Shown here: positions 29,959 to 41,682 of the stretch, one piece after another | Layout: each line of letters begins with the position of its first letter | Position numbering within the stretch: position 1 is the stretch's first letter | Assembly (NCBI GenBank): GCA_020809425.1 | Contig: JAGGDC010000004.1 | Location: 310,001-374,000 of the forward strand | Length of the DNA stretch: 64,000 bases | Reading direction: 5' to 3' | Source: Candidatus Synoicihabitans palmerolidicus | GTDB taxonomy: Bacteria > Verrucomicrobiota > Verrucomicrobiia > Opitutales > Opitutaceae | Translations under genes and position numbers: made by a program | Notes under the pieces: model-generated | Told to the model about the DNA's origin: nothing | What the model saw: only the letters and a program-made list of their open reading frames with translations | Databases searched by the model: none

Positions 29959-32900
29959 ATGCCCGCCCGTTCTCGCCTCCTTTTCATTTCCTTCATTCTC
30001 TGCGCTGGCTCCGCCCTCCTCCCTGCTGCGCCTGACATTCACCGCTCTCCGCTCGCGCCTCCCTCCGCGTCGTCATCCATCAGCAACCTGCGCTTCACGA
30101 GGCTCTCGTCTGCCGAGACGGGGGTCGACGCGCCCAACCCTTACGACGATCCGCTCATGTGGAGTCGTCACTACCGCGAATTCTCCATCGGCGCCATCGG
30201 CACGGGCCTCGCCGCGGGCGACATCGATAACGACGGTCTACCGGACCTGTTCATCGTCAACAAATGTGGCCCCAACCGCCTCTTCCGCAACCTCGGCGAT
30301 TTCCGCTTCGCCGACATCACCGCCGCCGCAGGAGTGGCCGGCCCCACCGACCCCACGCACTGGCAACAGGGCGCCGCCTTCGCCGACATTGACAACGACG
30401 GCGACCTGGACCTCCACGTCTGCCGCTGGGGCGCCCCCAACCTGCTGTTCATCAATGACGGTACCGGCCACTTCCACGAAGAGGCCGCCGGCCGCGGGCT
30501 CGCCCTCACCAGCGCCTCCTCTCAAATTTTCTTCGCCGACCTCGACGCCTACCTGCAAACCAATCTGCTCAATGGCGAAGCCCGCCCCCATGGCGAACCC
30601 GACTTCCTCTTCGCCAACGACGGCACCGGTCACTTCACCGACATCTCCGCCGCCGCCGGCATCACCGGCCCCACCCAGGGGCATTCCGCCACGTAGTGGG
30701 ATTACGACGGTGACGGCGACCTCGATCTCTACGTGGCCAACGATTTCAAAGACCCGGACTCGCTGTACGAAAACGACGGACGCGGCCACTTCCAGAACAC
30801 CCTCTCCTACGTCGTCCCCCACACGCCCCACTCCTCCATAGGCACCGACTTCGGTGACCTCGACAACAACGGCCGCACCGACTTTCTTGTCGCCGACATG
30901 ATCGCCACTTCCCGCGCCAAATCCATGCGCGGCATGGCTCACCTCCGCGCCAACATGGAGCTGCCCCGCCTCCACCCCGGCGGCGCGCCCCAGCTCATGC
31001 GCAACGCGCTCTACCTGAACCGTGACGGACGCCGCATGCTCGAAGCGGCCAACCTCACCGGCCTCGGCGCTTCCGACTGGACTTGGACCGTGCGACTCGA
31101 GGATTTCGATAACGACAGCGACACCGACGTCTGGTTCACCAACGGCATGGTGCGCGAATTCCACAGCACCGATATCACGGGTCGCATGCAAAAACAGGAA
31201 AGCATATCCGCCCGCGTCCGCATCATGCGCGGCACTCCTCTCCTCGCCGAGGCCAACCTCGCCTTCCGCAACGACGGCAACCTGACTGTCACCGACGTAT
31301 CCACTCCTTGGTGACTTGACCACGTCGGTGTTTCCTTCGGCGCCGTCACCGCCAACTTCGATGGCGACGGCGACCTCGATCTCGCTTACACTAACTACGA
31401 CGCCCCCGCCATCGTGATGCGCAACGACAGCCCCACCGGCCATCGCGTGACCATCCGACTGGATGGCAACGGCACTTCCACCAACCGCCAAGCTCTCGGC
31501 GCCACCGTCACTCTCAAAACCGCCTCCGGCACCCAAACCCGCACCCTCATTCCTCAGCGCGGTTACCTCTCATCCAGCGAACCTGTCCTGCACTTCGGCC
31601 TCGGCGCCGACGACTCCATGGAAGAACTCACGATTCACAGGAACCCACACCACACCGACCGCCTCTCAAACCTGGCCGGCGACCATCACTACACGATCAC
31701 TCAATCGCCGTCCCCGTCGACCCGCCCCCACGCCCCGCTACCGCCAGTAGCACCCCCTCATTCACCGACTCAGCCGCCAGCGTCGGCCTGCAAGTCACGT
31801 CGCGCGAAGACAACACCACCCCTTTTCTCCAAGCGACTCAACTCCCCTTCCGCATCGACCGCGAAGGTCACGGCGTCGCAATCGGTGACATCAACGGTGA
31901 CGGCGTCGACGACGTGATCGTAGGCGGCACCAGCGGCTATCCCGGGGAAGTGCGCACATATCGGTCACGGCCCATGAATGGGTGCCTTCCAACTTCACCC
32001 TCTTCTGCGGCACGACTGCCACCGCCGACGCCCAACCGCTCCTCCTCGAAATCAACGGCGACGGCCATCCCGACCTCCTCCTCCCCCAAACCGGCGCCAC
32101 CCTGCCCGCCGACGACCCCGCCTACCAACCTCGTGCTTTTCTCAACGATGGCTACGGTGGCTGCGACCGCGCCCATACCCTGCCTGTCATCCCCCTCAGT
32201 GTCGGTGCCGCCGGCGCCGCTGACTTCGACCGCGACGGCCGTCTCGACGTATTCCTGGGAGGTCGCCAAATCCCCGGTCGCTATCCCGAACCCGCCCCTT
32301 GCGTGCTTTTGATGAACCGCAACGGTCGCTTTGAGCTCTCGGACCGCTTCCCCGACTTTCATGGGCCCATCACCGCCGCCCTCGCCACCGATGTCGACGC
32401 CGACGGTTGGCTCGATCTCCTCCTGGCCTGCGAATGGGGCACCGTTACCTACCTCCACAACGACGCCGAACAGAGCTTCACCGATCGCAGTGCCACCGCC
32501 GGTTTCACCTCCACCGGCACCGGCTGGTGGAACTCTCTCGCCACCGCCGATTTCAACCATGACGACCGCCTCGACTACGCCGTCGGTAATGCTGGACTGA
32601 ATACACTCTACACCGCTCCCGTCACGCTGCTTTCCGGCCCCTTCGCCGATAACGAGTCCAATCTGCTCATCGAAACCATCCTCAAAGATGGTCAACACTA
32701 CCCTCGCCACAGCCTCACCGTGCTGACCGCCCTCGTCCCCTCACTCAAACGCAGGAATCGCACCCACGATGCCTACGCCCCAAAACCCATCACGGCTCTT
32801 TTTTCGACCGAGCAACTCGCCGCCGCCCGAACCTTCACCGCCACCAACCTCTCCAGCGGCATCTTCCTCAGTCAACCCTCCGGCACCTTCGTCTTCACCC

Positions 32901-33496
32901 CCTTCCCCCGTCTCGCTCAAATCGCCCCTACCTACAGCCTCGTCGCCACTGACCTCGACGGCGATACCTTCACCGATCTTGTGGGCGTGCAAAATCTCTA
33001 CAGCGTGCGCCCCGAAACCGGACGCTTCGACGGCGGTCTCGGCTACGTTCTCTACGGCGACGGCACCGGCGCGTTCTCTCTTGCGCACGGTCCCCAACCC
33101 ACCATTCAACACGACGCCAAGGCCCTCGCCCTCATCGACCTGCACGCCGACGGCCACCCCGACCGCCACGTCACCCGCAATCAGGATACGACCCTCGCCA
33201 TCCCCACTGCCAACGGGCACCGCCTCGCCCTCAAGCTAATCGGTCCTCCGGAAAATCCCCCCGGCATCGGCACGCGTATCACCCTCGTGTATGAATAAAA
33301 CCACTCCACCACCACTGAAGTTGCCGCCGGTGGCGGCCACCGCACGCAATCCACCACCACCACCTTCCTGAGCTACGACCCCACAACTCCTCCCCAGAGA
33401 ATCATCTTCCGCTGGCCCTCCGGGAAATCCAACACCCTCCCGTGGCCGACGACTCCGCCTCCCATCCTCCAAATCCGCCTCCCCTCGCGTCCCTAA
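29959..33496 (+). pseudogene. Large CRTAC1/ASPIC-UnbV FG-GAP protein, multiply broken
   Basis: Exported protein of about 1,180 codons with a signal peptide (LLFISFILCAGSALLPAAP). Two FG-GAP halves: early blades GDIDNDGLPDLFIVNKCGPN and DIDNDGDLDLHVCRWG, later DFDRDGRLDVFLGGRQIPGR and DLDGDTFTDLVGVQNLYSVR. An ASPIC/UnbV domain lies in the middle (GATVTLKTASGTQTRTLIPQ, RGYLSSSEPVLHFGLG) and a second at the end (AGGGHRTQSTTTTFLSYDP). Lesions: TAG at 30694-30696 in a WWDYDGDGD motif (TGG to TAG), TGA at 31312-31314 (before LDHVGVSFGAV), frame changes near 31715 and 31955, and TAA at 33296-33298. Substrate or partner is unknown. Confidence 0.83.
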
Positions 33497-33585
33497 AGTC
33501 AGGATCTCTCCGTAGTGCCACCAACTCAGTCCACCAGTCTCACCGCCCATCCCGACCCGCGCACCATCCCTTTCCATTTCTCCCC

Positions 33586-34339
33586 ATGAAACCCCTCTAC
33601 TTCATCGCGACCATCGCGGTCATCTCCGTGGTCATTAACATCGGCGTCTTCCTCCGCCCCCCCCCCCGCTCCGCCTCCCTCGTCCACCATCACCTCAACA
33701 CCCACTGCCCTTTCCTCTTCGTCACGCACCATCGTCCCCTCCGGTCCGCTCAACGCCTACGCGGCCCTCGGCTCCTACGTCGCCGCCAGTAACCCCATTC
33801 CCGATCTCGCTTGGGACGACGCACAGTTCAACGCCTTCGCCGCCGGCCTGCGCTCCTGCTACGAAGGTCGCCCCGTGCCAGTCAACGACGCTGCCGAACG
33901 CCTCCGCGACGACATCAACTCCCGGGTCCAGGCCATCCTGGGCGAAACCGGCACCGGCAACGATCCCCTCGCGCTCTACTTTTCCACCCTGCGCGCCGAG
34001 GAAGACGTCATCCCCACCGACTCCGGCCTTCACTACCGCATCACCGAACCCGGCCACGGTGACTCCCCCTCGCCCGACTCCACCGTGCGCATCAGCTACG
34101 CCGGCCGTCTCCCCAGCGGCAAGACCTTGCAAAGTTTTCAAGCCACCCGCCTCACCGTAAAACTCTCTGATGTCCTCCCCGGCCTCCGCGAAGGCCTCAC
34201 CCTCATGCAGCCCGCCGGCAAAGCCCTCTTCTACCTGCCCCCCGAGCTCTCCTTCGGCGACAGCCCCTGGCCCACCGAAATACCCCGCGGCGCCCCCATC
34301 ATCCTCTTCGTCGAACTCCACGACATCTTCACGCCGTAA
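33586..34339 (+). pseudogene. FKBP-type peptidyl-prolyl isomerase, poly-C frameshift
   Basis: Secreted or membrane-anchored proline isomerase. The N-terminal segment KPLYFIATIAVISVVINIGV is a signal anchor. A run of about 12 C near 33656-33667 shifts the frame; afterwards the protein reads GPLNAYAALGSYVAASNPIP, then a helical FKBP_N-like part (AERLRDDINSRVQAILGE) and the FKBP fold: DSGLHYRITEPGHGDSPSPD, VRISYAGRLPSGKTL, GLREGLTLMQPAGKALFYLP, PELSFGDSP and PIILFVELHDI. Length is about 250 codons. It follows the CRTAC1-like gene on the same strand with a 90-base gap. Confidence 0.8.
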
Positions 34340-34371
34340 GTGGGTCCAGCCGCACCCGCCCCTACCACCCC

Positions 34372-36499
34372 CTACCACAGTACCGTATTGGACGCCTCCG
34401 CCGGTGACACCGGCCTACTGGCGATCCGTCCTTGCTCAACTGGCGCCCCCGCCTCCGCCTCATCGCGTCCGTTTCCACCAGCCTGTTCCTCTGATTCGCC
34501 TACCTCTCCCGTCGGAACTCCCCCGTTGGTCCGCCCCACCAGCAACTCCAAACTCCGCACCATCTGCACCATCTGCTCCAGCTGCTCCAGCTGCTCGCTG
34601 CTCTGTAACAAAGTCACCCCCGAGCTGGCCATCTCTGCAGAACTATTGCTCAGCTCGTGAATTTTATCAGTCAAAATCGCCGCCGTCGTGCTGATCTGCG
34701 ACAGCCCTTCGCGCTGCTCCCCATCACGACTTAAAATATCCGCCACCATTTCCATGGTGCGACTCGCCTCGGCCTCCATGGCCTCCAATCCCTCCGCCGT
34801 CTGATCCGAAACCGTCTTCCTGCGTTTCACCGCCGCGCGCGACAACTCGATATACTGCTCATTCCCCTTCGCCGCCTCCGTCGAGCCACTCGCCAAAGTC
34901 CGCACTTCGTCCACCACCACCGCAAAGCCCGCCCCCGCCTCCCCAGCCTCCCCAGCCCGCGCCGCCTCCACCGCCGCATTTAATGCAGCACATTGGTCTT
35001 CATCGCGATCCCCTGAATCGTCTTCGACAACCGCTCGTTTTCCTGCGTCGCCTTCTCCACATCATCGATCGCCTGCGCCATCTCCTCCGTCTTGCCCACC
35101 AAATTAGCCGCCCGCTTCCGGTTCGATTTCTCCTGCTCCAATATACCCGCCAAATAATTCCCTCGCTGCATCGACGATTCCGTCATCGCGTCCACCGCCA
35201 CCGACATCTCCTCAATCTGTCCCGATTGCCCCGACGTCACGCGCGATAGGCGCTCTCCTGTTGATACAAATCCCGTGAGACCTTTACGATCGCCACCGTG
35301 CCACGGCGCAACATCGCCATATCAGCCAACAGCATCCGAATAAGCCCTCGGTAAACCGGCACCCCCACGACCAAACCACCCAACAACACTCCGCCCAACA
35401 AGATCAGCGACAGCCGAAAATTGCGCTGGCTATGCAGGATCCCAGCTTTCGCCTCTCTGCGCAGATCCTCGTCGATCATGGCCAACAGGGGCAACGCAAA
35501 CGCCGGCCGCTCCTCCAACAACCACCGCTGCCTCGCCTCCGAGTGCACCTCTGCGTGAATATCGTGTCCCTCCCAATTCTGGTCGAACCACTCCCTCAAC
35601 ATCAGCGTGGATTCCAACGCTTCATCCGATAACGCCTCGCGAATTTGCGCCCGCATCGGCGTCGGCGCCATGTCCAAGGCGACTTCAATCGTCCGCTCCT
35701 GAACCATCAGCAACTCGCGCAGCCACATCCACTCACTCGGATACAATCCATTCGGCCGCGTCCCCGCCTGGAGGTAATACTCCATCAACTCACACTCTCG
35801 CTTGGCCGCCGCTTCGTGCTCAACCAATTGCGCCAACACCACGATCCGTCGCGACAATTCCGCCTCCACGGTCTCTCGCGCAGTCAGAGGCAACAAACGA
35901 TTAAACGGCACCCTCATCCGCCCATAGGCGTGCTCCTTGAAGAAATCCCACAACGCCTGCTCCCGTCCCTGCTCCGGCGTATCACGCTGAATCTTGACCA
36001 GCTGACTCACAAAATACGGATCCTTCGCAATCGTCTCCGGCCCCCCCCCCCCTCTCGCCATCGCCACCCGGCGCCACTCCGACAACGCCTCCGCGTCCGC
36101 CAACGTTTGTTCAATCCAGTCCACCGTCTCCGGATCCACCACCATCGGGTCCACCAACTCCCATTGCTCCCTCGCCTCCGCCAACAACCAATCCGTCACC
36201 TCGACCGCCGCTGCAAATTCCATCCGATGGGCGTCAAAGGAATCCGAAGTATTCTCCCGTCCAGCAAATATCATATCCCACATCCCCGCATCCGTCTCGC
36301 TCGCCAGCGCAACCGATACCATCGAAAACCGATCCGCCAACTCCACCAGCTTCTCCAACTCCTCTATATTTCGGTAATCCAAGTAGGCCCGACGCGCATC
36401 TGTCCCCAGCACCGCCACCAAAATCATCAACGGCGGCAATGCCAGAACGGCGAGTTGTCGCTTGAGAGACTGCTGACTAAGCCACTGCAAGGGGTTCAT
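34372..36499 (-). pseudogene. Methyl-accepting chemotaxis protein, probably with a NIT sensor domain, frameshifted
   Basis: Transmembrane chemoreceptor. A first membrane helix (LAVLALPPLMILVAVLG) is followed by a periplasmic helical region of about 300 residues with features of the nitrate/nitrite-sensing NIT domain (LADRFSMVSVALASETDAGM, LRELLMVQERTIEVAL), then a second helix (LSLILLGGVLLGGLVVGVPV) and a signalling coiled coil. The hairpin tip should read TNVLALNAAVEAARAGE; one G is missing at about 34980, giving TNVLH and a stop. A further frame change lies near 35240, before RVTSGQSGQIEEM. No other che genes are in the window. The NIT assignment is tentative; it would fit the nearby nitrate genes. 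Confidence 0.75.
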
Positions 36500-36836
36500 T
36501 AGATTGGATAAAAAAACAAAGCCCGCGAAGGCGAAGCCACTTGGACCGATAGGAGTCCACTCCCCGCCTTCGTCACAACCGGCCCACTTCTTGAATGCAT
36601 TTCATGACACCGCCTTTAAGGGTGTGACTGGGAAATAGACCGGGCCAGCGGGAGAGAGAAAGGGTGCTCGGCCCAGACGGCTGAGGTGAAGGCGGACCAG
36701 CGGCCTGGGCCGCCGAGGGCAACGCAGGCCCAGTGTCCTTCCTCCCCCCCCCCCTCGTAAGAGCGTCAGCGGTGGCCGGGTTGATTTTCCAGACACACCC
36801 AAATCGAAATTCCCGCTTGTCGAAATTCCATAGTAG
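36500..36836. other. Spacer upstream of lexA
   Basis: Contains a run of about 11 C near 36751 and some complementary segments, but no readable gene. The chemoreceptor gene and lexA diverge from it. Confidence 0.4.
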
Positions 36837-36850
36837 TGTTCATTTGAACA
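36837..36850 (+). promoter_or_regulatory. LexA operator (SOS box)
   Basis: TGTTCATTTGAACA is a perfect TGTTC-N4-GAACA palindrome ending one base before the lexA ATG. A motif of this form has been described for LexA of Verrucomicrobia, which supports the taxonomic guess and self-repression of lexA. Its position leaves no room for a ribosome-binding site. Confidence 0.8.
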
Positions 36851-36851
36851 C

Positions 36852-37499
36852 ATGCCTGCAGATCTGACTCCGAAGCAACAAACCGTGCTCGACTACGTCC
36901 AGTCTCACCGGGCCCGGCACGACGTCTTCCCCTCCCTGCGAGAAATCCAGGCCCACTTCGGCTTCGCCAGTCCCTTCGCCGTCACTCGCCACCTCCAAGC
37001 TCTCGAAAAAAAGGGCGCCCTCTCCCGCCAACCCGGCAAAGCCCGCGCCTTCACCCTGCCGAATCACGGCGCCTCTCTGGCGAGTCACGACACCGCTTCC
37101 CTGCTCTCCATCCCCGTCTTTGGCGTGATCCCCGCCGGCCTGCCCACCGCTCACACCCAGGACTACGACCCCGACGAAACCCTCTCCGTCGACCCCTCCA
37201 CTCTCAATCTCCCCCGCCACACGCGCCTCTTCGGCCTGCGCGTGCGCGACGATTCCATGATCGGTGCCAACATCATCGAAGACGACATCGTCTTCCTCAC
37301 CCCCGGCAAACCTCGCCCCGGCCAAATCGTCGCCGCCCTCCTCGACGGCGAATCCACCCTCAAACGATTCCTCACTCAACACGACACCCCCTTCCTTCGC
37401 GCCGAAAACCCCTGCTACCCCGACCTCCTCCCCGCCGAAAAACTCCTCATCCAAGGCATCATGGTGGGGCTCCTCCGCAGAGTGCCCGGCGAAAGCTAA
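36852..37499 (+). CDS. lexA: LexA SOS repressor
   Basis: Intact 215-residue repressor and self-cleaving protease. N-terminal winged helix: PKQQTVLDYVQSH, FPSLREIQAHFGFASPFAVT, RHLQALEKKGALSRQPGKA. The Ala-Gly cleavage site is in FGVIPAGLPTAH; the catalytic Ser is in RDDSMIGANI and the Lys in ESTLKRFL. RecA-stimulated self-cleavage would open the SOS genes. The perfect operator just upstream indicates autoregulation. It is one of the clean genes of the window despite the surrounding decay. Confidence 0.95.
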   Translation: MPADLTPKQQTVLDYVQSHRARHDVFPSLREIQAHFGFASPFAVTRHLQALEKKGALSRQPGKARAFTLPNHGASLASHDTASLLSIPVFGVIPAGLPTAHTQDYDPDETLSVDPSTLNLPRHTRLFGLRVRDDSMIGANIIEDDIVFLTPGKPRPGQIVAALLDGESTLKRFLTQHDTPFLRAENPCYPDLLPAEKLLIQGIMVGLLRRVPGES

Positions 37500-37710
37500 G
37501 CCCCCGCCCAAGCCCTCCTGTCATTGGACGCTCCGGGCGTCTCCCTCCGTCTCTCCCTTCATCATTTCCCCGCCTCTCTTCCCGTCCTTCCCTTGTCTTC
37601 CGCGCCCTCATCTTTGGCTGCGCTCCGGCACCTCATCGCCACGCGCTACCCGTCCGCCTCCCGGGCGGGCCCATGCGCACGCCTACCCACCGGCCTCGCA
37701 CAAGTAGATG
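37500..37710. other. Spacer between lexA and IS-A copy 2
   Basis: C-rich, pyrimidine-biased sequence with no readable gene or structure. Confidence 0.35.
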
Positions 37711-39178
37711 GAGCGTGTCCCATTTACCCTGATTTTGGAAGGGGGGCAGGAAAGCCGATTTTTTGAGCGGATTTCCGGCTACCAATGGCGGATGTAGGCG
37801 CGCGCAGATGCAATTTAATGGCTAAATTGCCGTGTCGCAGCAGTCAGTGCCTGGATCGTTGCCATGAGGGAACCTCCGGCAGCCGGTTTATTGTTCATCG
37901 TTGGAGTAGGCTTGGTGGTTTTAGGCGGCTTGGGCCTGCGGTGGTTGGTCGGCCAGCAGTCGGGCGATGAGCCACAGGTTGTGACCGAGGATGCTCCAGG
38001 CTACCGCCAGGTAGCGATTCGTGAAGTCTCTGGCACTCAATCGCTTGCCTTGGCGTTGCTTGATGATGGGGATGCGGGCCTCCGTCGAAGCCCGGCGATG
38101 TTGGAGCGCCACGAACTGCGGCTCCTGCATGCGCCGTTGCAGCAGCTGCGGATGGCGGGGGCAAGTGGCGTCATAAATGTCGGCTTCGGCCAAGCGTTCG
38201 CACAGCCGTTTGGTCGAGAAGCCTCGGTCGGTGCTCGCCGCTTTGATCGGGGTGCTCAGGTCGAACTGATTCTGGCGCTCGAGGCTCTGGTCGAACTGAC
38301 GCCATTCGGCCGGAGCCATTCCCTGATACCACTGCCAATCGGTGATCAACTCCGTCACGTTCTCACTGATCATGAGGGTGTGGCCAAACTCGACCTCGCC
38401 GGACGCCTTGCCCCGGACCACGGTCTGCACGTCGGGTTCGTAGACGCGGAGGATCTTCTCGGCGTTGGGCACTGGTCGCGCGCCGATGATGCGTTCGTGG
38501 GCCTGTTTGATCGCGGCCGGCAGTTGCTCGAGCCTGGCGTCGATGCGCGCAATGATGCGGATGGCCTGGCGCTCACTGCAGCGGGTCCGGGCGTAGTCGG
38601 CGGCGAGGTGGTCGCGGTAGCGGCGGGCGTGCTCGCCGATGGTGCGCAGCAGGCGTTTCATCTGGCGGAGCACGCCCTTGCGGGCCCGCTTCGCATCGCG
38701 GCGCCGTCGGGCTGTGGGTCATCGCGATGCACCACCGATTCATCTGCTTGGCAAAGACTGGCGGCTCGTTCGGCATCCGACCCCGCAACCCCGCTGCACG
38801 GAGCAGTTTCACCGCCTTGAGCAGGGGTGCGGCTCACGTCGCGAAAGAGCACCCAGTCGACCGGGAAATGGATGTTGGCCTGCAGGCAGGTCGAGTCCAC
38901 CAGGCACGGATCCATCGGCTGCGCCGCAGCCAGTCCCAGTTCGCTCGCCTGGTCCGCCTCACCGCACATCTCGATAATGACTTGGCTCATCCTGCGCACC
39001 TGCTCGGCGGTGAAGCATTTGGACGCACGCTCCCGCACGCTTTCTTTGGGAGACCCCCTTGATGCCGTCGATCCGGCGCGCTCCGCAAAAGTCGGCCAAC
39101 AGATCGCTGGAGGCGATGCTCAGGGAAAGTTTACGCAAACTCCTCATCTCCAATCTCTTGCGCTTGTGGGACACGTTC
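37711..39178 (-). mobile_element. IS-A copy 2, internally deleted
   Basis: Left end GAGCGTGTCCCA and right end TGGGACACGTTC are present, but about 350 bp that include the transposase start are missing: the sequence jumps at about 39140 from TTTACGCAAA to CTCCTCATCTCCAATCTC near the right end. The remaining transposase, read on the minus strand, keeps the C-terminal half (GEHARRYRDHLAADYART to RLLADQPPQAQAA) and shows the same CACCCCTG frame change as copies 1 and 3. It is not autonomous. The right end meets an IS30 fragment directly. Confidence 0.85.
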
Positions 39179-39601
39179 TAGCTGTTGCGCCCGCCGTTGC
39201 GGGTGATCTCGCGATTGACCACCGAGGCGTCGCGGCCGAGGGCGGCGGCAAGCTGAGCGCCGCTTTTGCCCTGGGCCAAACCGGCATGAATCGCCTCGCG
39301 TTCCTTGGCGGTGATGCGCCGTTGTATTTTTGCCACCACTCCAAATCCTCCGCTCTGCGCCCATGACGCCAGCACGGAATTTTTCCCAGATAGAGGACGA
39401 CCGGGCCCGGCTTGCCGGGCCCGGTCGTCCTCTATCTGGCTTGTGTATAGCTGCTCACCGCTCCCTTCCTGCGGCCTGCCGCAACCTCAATCCCGCCAAT
39501 CATCAATCCCAATATCAAACGTGTAATATTCATTATAGTGCATTAGGAGAAAGGGAACCACTCCCTCTCAGCCTGTGCACTCAGTGTTGGACTGCGGCAA
39601 G
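39179..39601 (-). mobile_element. IS30 copy 2, 5' fragment
   Basis: Only the transposase start is left (VAKIQRRITAKEREAIHAGL, AQLAAALGRDASVVNREITR), together with the leader hairpin and the outer end TTGGACTGCGGCAAG. The rest of the gene has been removed at the junction with IS-A copy 2. Sequence is very close to copy 1 outside the hairpin. Confidence 0.8.
39386..39439 (-). repeat. Long hairpin in IS30 copy 2 leader
   Basis: Perfect 26-bp inverted repeat with a TT loop. Outer arm CCAGATAGAGGACGACCGGG. Compared with copy 1, the sixth base pair is T-A in place of G-C and one more G-C pair is present in the middle; both arms carry the change. Confidence 0.92.
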
Positions 39602-39718
39602 CTATTCCATGGAAACAGCAACGTCACCAATTTCGTTTTAGGACTGAATCCTCAGCTCGAACACACGGATATTTTCCAAGAATACTATAATTCGCCTTCG
39701 GCTGTGAACGGTCTCTAG
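39602..39718 (+). pseudogene. 3' remnant of an unknown gene
   Basis: After the IS30 end, one frame stays open: GNSNVTNFVLGLNPQLEHTD then [14 protein letters not shown] and a TAG that overlaps the end of the topoisomerase gene on the other strand. It could be the tail of a large outer-membrane or secreted protein, but is too short to name. Confidence 0.3.
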
Positions 39719-41562
39719 ACCTCCACCAAATCCTTCTCCACGCGCAGGTTCTCGATGATGAATGCCTGTCGTTTCGGTGTATTTTTGCCCATGTAAAAAC
39801 CGAGTAACTGATCCGTGTCCGTCACCAACTTCAGACTCACTGGCTCCAACCGAATACCCAGGCCGATGAAGTCCTTGAACTCGCCCGGGCTCACTTCACC
39901 CAGTCCTTTAAATCGCGTGATTTCCGCCGCCTTGCCGAGCTTGTGCAGTGCCGCCTGTTTTTCCGCCTCCGAATAGCAATAGATTGTCTGCTTTTTGTTA
40001 CGCACTCGCAAGAGCGGCGTCTCCAACACCGACACGTGCCCGTTCGACAGTAGCTCCGGGAAAAACTTCACAAAAAACGAGATCAGCAGCAGCCGGATGT
40101 GCATGCCGTCCACATCCGCATCGGTCGCGATGATGACCTTGTTGTAGCGCAATCCATCCAACCCATCTTCGATATTTAACGCACTCTGCAAGAGGTGAAA
40201 CTCTTCGTTCTCGTAGATCACCTTTTTCGTCAGCCCAAACGTATTCAGCGGCTTCCCCTTCAACGCAAACACCGCCTGCGTCTGCACGTCACGACAGGCG
40301 GTCAAGGAACCGGCCGCCGAGTCCCCTTCCACAATAAAGATCGAACTCTCCTCCGCCCGCTTGTGCTTCGCATCCAAATGCACCCGGCAGTCCCGCAACT
40401 TCTTGTTGTGCAGGTTGGCCTTCTTCACGCGCTCCTTCGCCAAATTGCGGATGCCCGACAACTCCTTGCGTTCGCGTTCGCTGGCTTCGATTTTTTTGCG
40501 CAACGCCTCCGCTACTTCCGTATTCCGGTGCAGCCAGTTATCCAGATGCTGCTGCATAAAACTGGTCACAAACTGCCGGATGGTGGGACCATTCGGACCC
40601 AAATCCGTCGACCCCAGTTTTGTCTTCGTCTGCGATTCAAAAATCGGTTCCTGCACCCTCACCGAGACCGCCGCCGCCACCGACTGCCGAATATCGGTCG
40701 CGTCGTATTGTTTGCCGTAGAAGTTCCGAATCGTGCTCACCAACCCCTCCCGAAACGCCGCCAAATGTGTGCCCCCCATGGTCGTGTGCTGCCCATTCAC
40801 AAACGAGTAGTACTCTTCACCATAATGGCCGCCATGCGTGAGCGCCACTTCGATGTCCTCGGCCTCAATATGCACGATCGGATACAGCGTCTCCCCGGTC
40901 AGTTTCTTTTTCAACAGATCCGCCACCCCCCCTTCCGACTTGTAGTTTTTGCCATTGAAATTAAGCGTGAGCCCCCGGTTCAAATAGGCGTAGTTCCACA
41001 ACAACTCCTCGATGAACTCGTACCGAAACGCGAATTTATCGCCAAACAACTGTTCGTCCGGCGTAAACTCCACATACGTGCCGTTACGCTCATCCGACGC
41101 CTGCACGCGATGCTCCTTTTGCAGTTTTCCGCGCTGAAATTCCACCAATTTGCACTTCCCGTCCCGCACCGACTGCGCCCGATAAGACACCGCCAGCGCA
41201 TTCACCGCCTTCTGCCCCACGCCATTCAATCCGACCGACTTCTGAAAGGTGTTCGAGTCGTATTTTGCCCCCGTATTGATGATCGAAACACAGTCGATCA
41301 ACTTGCCCAACGGAATGCCCCGACCGTAATCCCGCACGCACAGGGTGCGCTCCGCCAAATGCATTTCTATCCGCTTGCCGTAACCCATCGTATACTCATC
41401 GATGCAATTATCGATCGTCTCCTTCAACAGCACGTAAATCCCGTCTTCCGCATGCGCACCGTTCCCGAGTCGTCCAATATACATTCCGGGTCGGAGACGA
41501 ATGTGCTCCAACGCTGAGAGAGTTCTGATCGAGTCTTCGGTGTAGTTGTGATCGGCGGCCAT
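39715..41562 (-). CDS. parE: Type IIA DNA topoisomerase subunit B (topoisomerase IV ParE/GyrB-like)
   Basis: Intact 615-residue ATPase subunit. GHKL ATPase motifs: [15 protein letters not shown] with the Mg-binding Asn, [12 protein letters not shown], and [19 protein letters not shown]. Transducer Lys region and QTKTKLGS follow. The TOPRIM domain has EGDSAAGS and [10 protein letters not shown], and a C-terminal ITRFKGLGE motif with the PLRG-like region missing in favour of a short end (RVEKDLVEV). The size fits topoisomerase IV-type B subunits. The partner ParC/GyrA subunit is not in the window. No lesions, consistent with an essential role in chromosome separation. Confidence 0.92.
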   Translation of the reverse strand: MAADHNYTEDSIRTLSALEHIRLRPGMYIGRLGNGAHAEDGIYVLLKETIDNCIDEYTMGYGKRIEMHLAERTLCVRDYGRGIPLGKLIDCVSIINTGAKYDSNTFQKSVGLNGVGQKAVNALAVSYRAQSVRDGKCKLVEFQRGKLQKEHRVQASDERNGTYVEFTPDEQLFGDKFAFRYEFIEELLWNYAYLNRGLTLNFNGKNYKSEGGVADLLKKKLTGETLYPIVHIEAEDIEVALTHGGHYGEEYYSFVNGQHTTMGGTHLAAFREGLVSTIRNFYGKQYDATDIRQSVAAAVSVRVQEPIFESQTKTKLGSTDLGPNGPTIRQFVTSFMQQHLDNWLHRNTEVAEALRKKIEASERERKELSGIRNLAKERVKKANLHNKKLRDCRVHLDAKHKRAEESSIFIVEGDSAAGSLTACRDVQTQAVFALKGKPLNTFGLTKKVIYENEEFHLLQSALNIEDGLDGLRYNKVIIATDADVDGMHIRLLLISFFVKFFPELLSNGHVSVLETPLLRVRNKKQTIYCYSEAEKQAALHKLGKAAEITRFKGLGEVSPGEFKDFIGLGIRLEPVSLKLVTDTDQLLGFYMGKNTPKRQAFIIENLRVEKDLVEV

Positions 41563-41682
41563 TTAGGTATAAAAAATCAGGAAAGGGTTCCGCTCAAGCT
41601 CAGGCCCTCGCTCGCCTTGACAAGCGCCAACCTTCCTCAAATCCCAATTCACTCCCCCGTCACCCCTGCCCCCCCCAAGCCC

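Noticed and set aside
30238..31536. 432-codon minus-strand frame opposite the CRTAC1-like gene
   Set aside because: Val/Gly/Glu-rich shadow with no family similarity; the plus strand has clear FG-GAP motifs.
36602..36853. Short minus-strand frame upstream of lexA
   Set aside because: Low-complexity text that includes a homopolymer run; no start signal and no similarity.
40195..41517. 440-codon plus-strand frame opposite the topoisomerase gene
   Set aside because: His/Arg/Leu-rich shadow; the minus-strand gene has all GHKL and TOPRIM motifs.
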